Source of the DNA: Fuerstiella sp.
Lineage (GTDB): Bacteria > Planctomycetota > Planctomycetia > Planctomycetales > Planctomycetaceae
Assembly: GCA_029247265.1 (NCBI GenBank)
Contig: JAQWLN010000010.1
Coordinates: forward strand, 30,008 to 94,007
DNA length: 64,000 nucleotides
Direction: 5' to 3'
The notes beneath the pieces are model-generated. The model was given only the letters and a program-made list of their open reading frames with translations, ran no database searches and had not been told where the DNA came from. Positions 58,578 to 64,000 of the stretch are shown in pieces. Positions within the stretch are counted from its first letter, which is position 1, and each line of letters starts with the position of its first letter. Position numbers and translations under genes: made by a program.

Positions 58578-59563
58578 GAGGTATCACTCACTTGCTTGAG
58601 ATCAGAATCAACCATCAGCTGAACAAGCTGTCGGAAATCGATGCTGCGTTCCCATCCCAGAACCTTTTCCGCCCTGGCAGGATTGCCCAGCAACTGACAT
58701 GCGTCCGCCGGGCGATTGAAGCGTTCGTCAATCCTGACATGATCCTGCCAATTCAGCCCAACGTGTGTGAACGCAGTGTCCAGTAAGTCCCGTATCGTAT
58801 GTGATACGCCGGTGGCTAGCACAAGGTCATCCGGGGCATCCTGTTGCAGCATCAGCCACATCGCATGAACAAAATCCTTCGCATACCCCCAATCACGAGC
58901 CGCATCCAGATCGCCCAGCGACACGCTGTTCTGCTGGCCGGACTTGATTCGAGCAGCGGCCAGCGACACCTTGCGTGTCACGAAGTTTTCGCCACGACGA
59001 GGTGATTCGTGGTTGTAGCAGATGGCGTTGCAGAAAAAGAGACCGTGCGCTTCCCGGTAGATCTTGGTCATCTGCGTGGCAAAGGCCTTTGCGCAACCGT
59101 ACGGAGAGTTGGGGTCAATCCGCGTCGTTTCATCCTGCGGACTGACAGCGGGCGTACCAAATATTTCGCGGCTGCTGGCGTGCAAAAAACGTGGGGGTTG
59201 CGGCTGATCACGCAGAATCTCCATGATTCTCAACGTGCCAATCGCGGTCATATCACACGTACTCTCAGGGATTTCAAAACTGAGCCCCACGTGTGACTGC
59301 CCGGCCAGATGGTAAAACTCCGTCGGCTGCACTTTGGAGACGACTCGCCGAATCGTCGTTGGGTCATCCAAATCAGCGTAATGCAGGAACAGTCGCTGAT
59401 CGTAGACCTCCGAATCGGCGTACAAATGCCTCAGTCGTGAGCGTTCCATGGTGCTGGAACGCCGTACAAGGCCATGAACTGCATATCCTTTATCCAGGAG
59501 CAGTTCCGTCAGATACGAACCGTCCTGCCCGGTGATCCCGGTGATAAGCGCGATGCGAGACAA
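58574..59563 (-). CDS. GDP-mannose 4,6-dehydratase-like, diverged paralog
   Basis: The 329-residue protein is a GDP-mannose 4,6-dehydratase-type [23 protein letters not shown] at 8-27, VHGLVRRSSTMERSRL, YHLAGQSHVGLSFE near 90, and the catalytic PYGCAKAFATQM near 152 (YxxxK). The usual SSSEMFG motif is ASSREIFG here. It differs widely from the second copy 97 nt upstream and so may make the same 4-keto-6-deoxy intermediate for another branch or use another sugar. Its stop overlaps the probable start of the next SDR gene. Gene symbol is withheld because of the divergence. Confidence 0.85.
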   Translation of the reverse strand: MSRIALITGITGQDGSYLTELLLDKGYAVHGLVRRSSTMERSRLRHLYADSEVYDQRLFLHYADLDDPTTIRRVVSKVQPTEFYHLAGQSHVGLSFEIPESTCDMTAIGTLRIMEILRDQPQPPRFLHASSREIFGTPAVSPQDETTRIDPNSPYGCAKAFATQMTKIYREAHGLFFCNAICYNHESPRRGENFVTRKVSLAAARIKSGQQNSVSLGDLDAARDWGYAKDFVHAMWLMLQQDAPDDLVLATGVSHTIRDLLDTAFTHVGLNWQDHVRIDERFNRPADACQLLGNPARAEKVLGWERSIDFRQLVQLMVDSDLKQVSDTS

Positions 59564-59660
59564 AGTTAGCAGTCTTCAATTTTCAGCCAGCAGTGGGCGA
59601 TGTCAGATCATTTTCCCGCGATGCCATGAACGCCACTTGCGTCCGCATATGGCCTGTACG

Positions 59661-60680
59661 TTAAGCATCCTGACTGCTCAGGATCACCGCCTCCTGCCGG
59701 GCCATTTCCAGATCGTTTTCGACCATTAGCTGCGCCAATTCCCCCAGAGAAGTCGTTGCCGACCATCCGAGTTTTTCATTAGCTTTTGATGGATCCCCAA
59801 GCAGTAAATTTACTTCTGCGGGGCGAAAATAGCGAGGATCAACTTCAATGTAGTCCGCCGGGGCCAAATCCAACTGTTCAAAAACCAGGTCAGCGAATTT
59901 CTGAACAGTCTGAGTTTCTCCCGTTGCCAGCACGAAATCTTCCGGCACATCATGCTGCATCATTCGCCACATGCCTTCGACATAATCTTTGGCATACCCC
60001 CAGTCGCGTTTGGCTTCGAGATTTCCGAGAAACAACTTGTCCTGCAGGCCCAGCTTAATGCGGGTTGCAGCACGTGTAATCTTGCGAGTTACAAACGTCT
60101 CACCACGACGAGGACTTTCGTGATTAAAAAGAATGCCATTCACGGCAAACATGTCGTACGACTCTCGATAGTTGACTGTCTGATGAAATGCGTACACCTT
60201 GGCACACGCATACGGACTTTGCGGACGAAACGGCGTCAATTCTGTCTGCGGAGTCTCAAGCACATCACCAAACATTTCACTGGATGAGGCTTGATAAACT
60301 TTTGTGGTTTTCCGCTTGTTCAATTGCCGGGCCGCTTCCAGAACGTTCAACGATCCGCCGCCCGTTGACTGAAACGTGTACGCTGGCTGGTCAAATGAAA
60401 CGCGAACGTGACTCTGAGCACCAAGGTTATAAATCTCATCCGGTTCGATATCCAGGACCAGATTAGTGATACTTTGACCGTCCGTCAGATCCCCGTAGTG
60501 CAGGAACAGCTGGGCATCAATATTGTGAGGATCCTTGTAAATATGATCGATTCGCTCCGTACCGAAGGTACTGGAACGCCGCACAACCCCATGAACTTCG
60601 TAACCCTTTTCGATCAGCAGTTCTGCCAGATACGACCCGTCCTGCCCTGTGATTCCGGTAATCAGTGCTTTTTTTGCCAT
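59661..60680 (-). CDS. gmd: GDP-mannose 4,6-dehydratase
   Basis: The 339-residue protein is a canonical Gmd, which converts GDP-mannose to GDP-4-keto-6-deoxymannose, the first step to GDP-L-fucose. Motifs: [20 protein letters not shown] at 8-27, [16 protein letters not shown] near 34, [15 protein letters not shown] near 87, [12 protein letters not shown] near 127, and [14 protein letters not shown] near 155 with Yxxx[18 protein letters not shown] is near 188. It is 33 nt downstream of the GDP-L-fucose synthase gene, so the two steps are in one operon. Confidence 0.95.
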   Translation of the reverse strand: MAKKALITGITGQDGSYLAELLIEKGYEVHGVVRRSSTFGTERIDHIYKDPHNIDAQLFLHYGDLTDGQSITNLVLDIEPDEIYNLGAQSHVRVSFDQPAYTFQSTGGGSLNVLEAARQLNKRKTTKVYQASSSEMFGDVLETPQTELTPFRPQSPYACAKVYAFHQTVNYRESYDMFAVNGILFNHESPRRGETFVTRKITRAATRIKLGLQDKLFLGNLEAKRDWGYAKDYVEGMWRMMQHDVPEDFVLATGETQTVQKFADLVFEQLDLAPADYIEVDPRYFRPAEVNLLLGDPSKANEKLGWSATTSLGELAQLMVENDLEMARQEAVILSSQDA

Positions 60681-60713
60681 CGGTAGCGTTTCTTGGTCCT
60701 GTAGGTGCCGTTC

Positions 60714-61664
60714 TCATACAGCTCGAAGAGTGTCGCTCTTTCCTTCACGAAGAAACGAATCGTAGGCACTTTTCAAGCCATCTAAAAGACCGATTTTTGG
60801 CGTCCAGCCAGTGTCCCGAATTCGGCTGATATCTGAGAGTTTTCTCATCGTTCCGTCAGGTTTGCTCGGATCCGTATCGATCGTTCCGGTGAAGCCAACG
60901 GTGTCAGCAATTGCCCGGGCCAGTCCCAGAATGCTGATCTCGTCACCGCTGCCGATGTTTACCATGTCCGGCGGGTCATCAAGTGACAGCAAATGTGTAA
61001 TTCCGGCAGCAAGGTCATCTACGTGCAGAAACTCACGCAGCGGATTACCACTCCCCCATATTGTGACCGACTTCGCCCCCGACTCCCTGGCTTCGTGGAA
61101 CCGTCGAATAAGTGCGGGCAGAACGTGGCTATGCTCCGGATGATAGTTGTCACAAGGACCGTAAAGATTGGTTGGCATCGCGGAATGGAACAACACGCCG
61201 TATTGTTTTCGATAGAACTCGCACAGCTTCAACCCTGCAATTTTGGCCACAGCATACGCTTCGTTGGTCGTCTCAAGCGGGGAAGTCATCAGCGCATCTT
61301 CGGGAATCGGCTGCGGTGCCATTCGAGGGTAAATACAGGTGCTGCCCAGAAACAAAAACCGCTTCGTGCCATGCCGCCAGGCAGCGTGAACGGCATTGGT
61401 CGCCATCGCCAGATTCTGATAAATGAATTCTGCCGGATAGGTGCTGTTGGCATGAATGCCTCCAACCCTGGCGGCTGCGAAAATGACCACGTCTGGTTTT
61501 TGTTCCGAAAAAAGATCATTCACGGAAGACTGCGAAATCAAATCGACTTCGTCACTCGTGCGCAGTACCAGGTCATGGCAACCACGTTCCCTGAGGCGTC
61601 GAACAACGGCTGAGCCGACCATTCCCCTGTGTCCGGCAACGTAGATTCTGGAATCAATATTCAT
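60714..61664 (-). CDS. fcl: GDP-L-fucose synthase
   Basis: The 316-residue protein is the epimerase-reductase that turns GDP-4-keto-6-deoxymannose into GDP-L-fucose with NADPH. Motifs: [18 protein letters not shown] at 7-24, the [14 protein letters not shown] block near 69, [16 protein letters not shown] near 105, [18 protein letters not shown] near 133 (YxxxK), and [20 protein letters not shown] near 163. It is the first gene of the minus-strand unit fcl-gmd-gmd paralog-SDR-SDR. Its product is the donor for the GT11 and GT10 enzymes. Confidence 0.95.
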   Translation of the reverse strand: MNIDSRIYVAGHRGMVGSAVVRRLRERGCHDLVLRTSDEVDLISQSSVNDLFSEQKPDVVIFAAARVGGIHANSTYPAEFIYQNLAMATNAVHAAWRHGTKRFLFLGSTCIYPRMAPQPIPEDALMTSPLETTNEAYAVAKIAGLKLCEFYRKQYGVLFHSAMPTNLYGPCDNYHPEHSHVLPALIRRFHEARESGAKSVTIWGSGNPLREFLHVDDLAAGITHLLSLDDPPDMVNIGSGDEISILGLARAIADTVGFTGTIDTDPSKPDGTMRKLSDISRIRDTGWTPKIGLLDGLKSAYDSFLREGKSDTLRAV

Positions 61665-62270
61665 ATCATTTAGTCACGAACGGACGTCGGCAATACGAAG
61701 GACTATGAGGCTGGACCGGCGCTGCCTGGCACCGGTCAGTCAGTACGAATTGGACCGATGAAGGTTACCAATCATAATTCAGGAACATCCATGCAAAAGA
61801 CTCACTCGAATAAGGCAATTCTTATGCGGACGTACAAACAAGGGTGATCCTGATCCTTGATTGGAAGACAACATTCGCCCATACCGCCAGATTCGTCAAT
61901 GGACAAACCCGCAGTCAATGCCCTGAAGCGGCACATTGCGTCAGAATTCTCTGAACACGTGTGTGGGCCAGGGACTGAGTCGCGTGCCATTGTGTGGCCG
62001 AACGCGTTGACGGGCGTTTCGATCAGGTAAACGTCTCTCCGGCCGGAGCCAGGAGAATTGCGAACCGATACCACCGTGTACACAATCGCATGTTGCACAC
62101 AGGCTGTTTTTTTAACATCTTACAGAACGCGAGTGACCACATTAAATCGACTGGCGCAGCAGGCAATCGAATATGGTCGTTCCGCGGCAGTCGTAACGCC
62201 TTGCAGAAAGCACCCTGACGTCAGCGCGGCCGAATTTCTCACCGGCTCAGAGCTATGTCCGATTCCGCTC
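61665..62270. other. Intergenic region before fcl
   Basis: No gene is supported in these 606 bases; open frames are short and without family resemblance. A perfect 12-bp palindrome CTCCGGCCGGAG lies at about 62034-62045. The fcl operon promoter is expected near 61665-61800 on the minus strand. Confidence 0.5.
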
Positions 62271-62921
62271 TCAGACAGACCACTGTCCAATGGCCGTGAT
62301 TAGTGTCATTACCCCCGTGGCTGAAACCAGCCACGAGAGATTACGAAATGCTCCCATTTCCCGAACAGCCGCAAGCCACCCTCCGCAACTTGCGATGACC
62401 GCACTCATGATCAGCACAAACACGACCGACGGTTGAAAGTCCGCGGGACTCAGCGACAGCAGCATGAAAACAAGCGAGACCACCGCGGCGGCCGCCGCGA
62501 CAGGAGAAATCCATTGAAGCAGCATTGTTTCCCGACGTGTTAACCGTGCTGCTCGGGAGAGTCCCAACTGGTGCAGCGCATCACCTGCATCGTCGGCAAT
62601 ATCCAACCGTCCGCACAACCCCGCAAGGTGCAGCGTACGGCGAGTTTCTTCCGACGGCGCAAAAATGACCATGCGGCCCCCGCTGGCAACAATTCGCTTC
62701 CAGATCCGGATGATCGCTGTCACCACTGCGCTGTTCGTATTGCTCAGTGAAGAAAGATTCAATAGCACAGCTTGAGACTTTGAACGAATCAACTGACCAA
62801 TCAGCTCCCGCAGCACGGGCTCCGAAGTCGACCACGCCCCGGCGGCAAACTCGTCCCCGATGCTGACATGCACATAATCATCGGTCTCGCTGCACGAATA
62901 AACACCTCGTAACACTGGCAT
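62271..62921 (-). CDS. STAS-domain protein with C-terminal membrane helices
   Basis: The 216-residue protein has an N-terminal STAS-like domain (about 1-110: VLRELIGQLIRSKSQAVLLN, then LSSLSNTNSAVVTAIIRIWK and GGRMVIFAPSEETRRTLHLA), as in anti-sigma factor antagonists. It is followed by a short basic linker and three or four hydrophobic segments (ISPVAAAAAVVSLVFMLLSL, VVFVLIMSAVIASCGGWL, LSWLVSATGVMTLITAIG). The serine usually phosphorylated in antagonists may lie in the NLSSLSNTNS stretch. A membrane-tethered STAS protein could sense or relay a signal. ATG 62921 is chosen for its GGGAG; the frame extends 8 codons further. Confidence 0.7.
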   Translation of the reverse strand: MPVLRGVYSCSETDDYVHVSIGDEFAAGAWSTSEPVLRELIGQLIRSKSQAVLLNLSSLSNTNSAVVTAIIRIWKRIVASGGRMVIFAPSEETRRTLHLAGLCGRLDIADDAGDALHQLGLSRAARLTRRETMLLQWISPVAAAAAVVSLVFMLLSLSPADFQPSVVFVLIMSAVIASCGGWLAAVREMGAFRNLSWLVSATGVMTLITAIGQWSV

Positions 62922-63802
62922 AGAGATTCTCCCGAAGAATATCACGCTGGAGGGGTTGCGACAGCTCGGATGGTTCCGGCTGTTGGCAGTCTTTTGTCAC
63001 GCGGCGGCGCAAAACAGGATCCGTCTTGCTGCAGGCTGTTCGCTGTATCCGGTCCCTGGCCAGATTCGGCCTGAAGTGTTCCATCGCCAGGGAAAGAAAC
63101 ATGATGGACTTTGGACTTATCGGCCCTGTTCCCGAGCGACTTGGCGCGAACATGCGAGTTCCGGGGTAAATTTTCTCGGGGCGAAGATTTTGATGGCCGT
63201 GTCGAGACTGCCGGACGTCGGCTCACCGCTTCCAGAAAACCACCGATATTCCGGAGATTTCACCGGACAAATGTGTTTTCCGGTTTTGCCGTTCTGAAGA
63301 AGCAGACGGTCAGCGCCTGACGTGGCATAGAAGAATCGTCTGATGCGAACGTCAGGTTCGTATGGGAACGATAGACGCCATGAACAATCATCACCACCGC
63401 CGGATGGAAGCATATCGTCCTGCGCCAACTCCTGGTTGACCGCTTCGCATTTGCCTGAGTTCTTTGGTCCAGTGTTAATGAGAGTCAGGTTTGCAGGGAC
63501 GTGTACTGCTGGAACGGAGGCTGAGGCGTAGCCGAAGTGAAAGCAGTGCACGTTTACGAAAATTCCGCCGGGGTCATGTACTGCTGCAGAAGCATGCTCC
63601 CAAAGCTGCCGTGCTGATACTGACCTGCACCGTAGCTGTATGTGCAACAGGCTGATAAACGGATAGCGCAGTCAGACAAACCGAAGACTGAAGGAACGGA
63701 ACATTGTTGCCGACAGGGTGCCACGATCACTGAACGTCGGCAGGCAACGCCGCTTCGCGCGCCTCGGCTGTTCGCTTCTCCGAATCTGCGTTCGATACGG
63801 TA
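62922..63802. other. Gene-poor stretch
   Basis: About 880 bases with no supported gene. Open frames up to 176 codons exist on both strands but look like noise (many Cys, Arg and His, no recognisable fold, overlapping each other). A minus-strand open stretch ending with TAA at 63555-63557 has a Tyr/Gly-rich end (YSYGAGQYQHGSFGSMLLQQ) that could be the tail of a decayed gene. No terminator or repeat is clear. Confidence 0.45.
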
Positions 63803-64000
63803 TTAGCGATGATTGTTGACCACACTACTGATATCGATCAGACATAACTGCCGACCGTTCGTTCCGTCAACGGCATCGATACACACCGTACGGCCGTCAC
63901 GACTGAGTCGGGGATGGGTGTCGACTCGCCATTCTCCTGCGTACGCCTTTGGCAAATGAAAATCGGCAAGATCGATTCGTTTGTCGGTGGCCACATGATA
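63803..64000 (-). CDS. Beta-propeller (TolB/oligogalacturonate lyase-like) protein, C-terminal fragment
   Basis: The minus-strand frame is open to the window edge and gives about 65 C-terminal residues. The stretch VDTHPRLSRDGRTVCIDAVD followed by GTNGRQLCLIDIS is the typical last blade of TolB/WD40-like propellers related to oligogalacturonate lyase (pattern DTHPRLSPDG, then GRQLYLIDI). The start is outside the window. Substrate unknown. Confidence 0.65.
   Translation of the reverse strand, partial: YHVATDKRIDLADFHLPKAYAGEWRVDTHPRLSRDGRTVCIDAVDGTNGRQLCLIDISSVVNNHR

Noticed and set aside
62956..63297. 113-codon plus-strand frame
   Set aside because: No Shine-Dalgarno, no domain pattern, conflicts with equally long frames on the other strand.
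63117..63647. 176-codon minus-strand frame in the gene-poor stretch
   Set aside because: Overlaps other open frames on both strands, has unusual composition and no family resemblance; not enough to call a gene.
1..64000. CRISPR arrays, insertion sequences, integrases, tRNA and rRNA genes
   Set aside because: No regularly spaced repeats, transposase or integrase frames, or cloverleaf-like segments were found in the intergenic regions read.

Overview
The window is a piece of a Planctomycetota chromosome, probably from the Planctomycetaceae or a relative; GC is roughly in the mid-50s percent by eye. The assignment rests on protein families that are diagnostic of the phylum: two PSCyt1-DUF1549-DUF1553 cytochrome-like proteins, a DUF1587/1595/1592/1588/1585 protein, three DUF1501 proteins, a DUF1552 protein and PQQ-type propellers. 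No rRNA, tRNA, CRISPR array, integrase or transposase was found. The genes at both window edges are cut.

Layout. (1) 0-9 kb: a minus-strand set (DUF1549/1553 protein, DUF1501, PQQ propeller) stands divergent to a plus-strand set (DUF1592 protein, DUF1552, PIG-L deacetylase). Two genes here are broken: the DUF1549/1553 gene has two frameshifts and a stop, and the DUF1592 gene has an in-frame TAA. (2) 9-33 kb is mostly housekeeping: Gfo/Idh oxidoreductase, BamA, QueG, a membrane PQQ propeller, TrmH, MscS channel, PlsC, HAD phosphatase, a 34-residue basic protein resembling ribosomal protein bL37, glycogen phosphorylase, PyrE, an unknown protein coupled to a SNF2 helicase, IleRS, a membrane protein and a ferritin-like protein. 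(3) 33.4-34.8 kb: an orphan DUF1501 gene.

(4) 34.8-61.7 kb is a surface-glycan locus. It encodes an alpha-1,2-fucosyltransferase (GT11), a GT10 fucosyltransferase-like protein, a GT25 and a GT4 glycosyltransferase, three methyltransferases, an MBOAT O-acyltransferase (broken) with its SGNH partner, a sialidase-like propeller, an MsbA-type ABC exporter, an SxtJ-like membrane protein, a carbamoyltransferase, two NAD-dependent epimerases (one with a 5' frameshift), two GDP-mannose 4,6-dehydratases and GDP-L-fucose synthase. An intact DUF1549/1553 plus DUF1501 pair sits inside it. Together these genes can make GDP-L-fucose, transfer it, decorate the glycan with methyl, carbamoyl and formerly acyl groups, and export it. 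(5) 61.7-64 kb: a STAS-domain membrane protein, a gene-poor stretch, and the end of a beta-propeller protein.

The main points for a second look are the bL37-like small protein, the fucose locus with both Lewis-type fucosyltransferase families, and the cluster of disrupted genes. In two of those the break is a 7-base homopolymer where 8 bases would restore the frame, so assembly error must be separated from real decay. All function calls come from reading the sequence; no database search was run.
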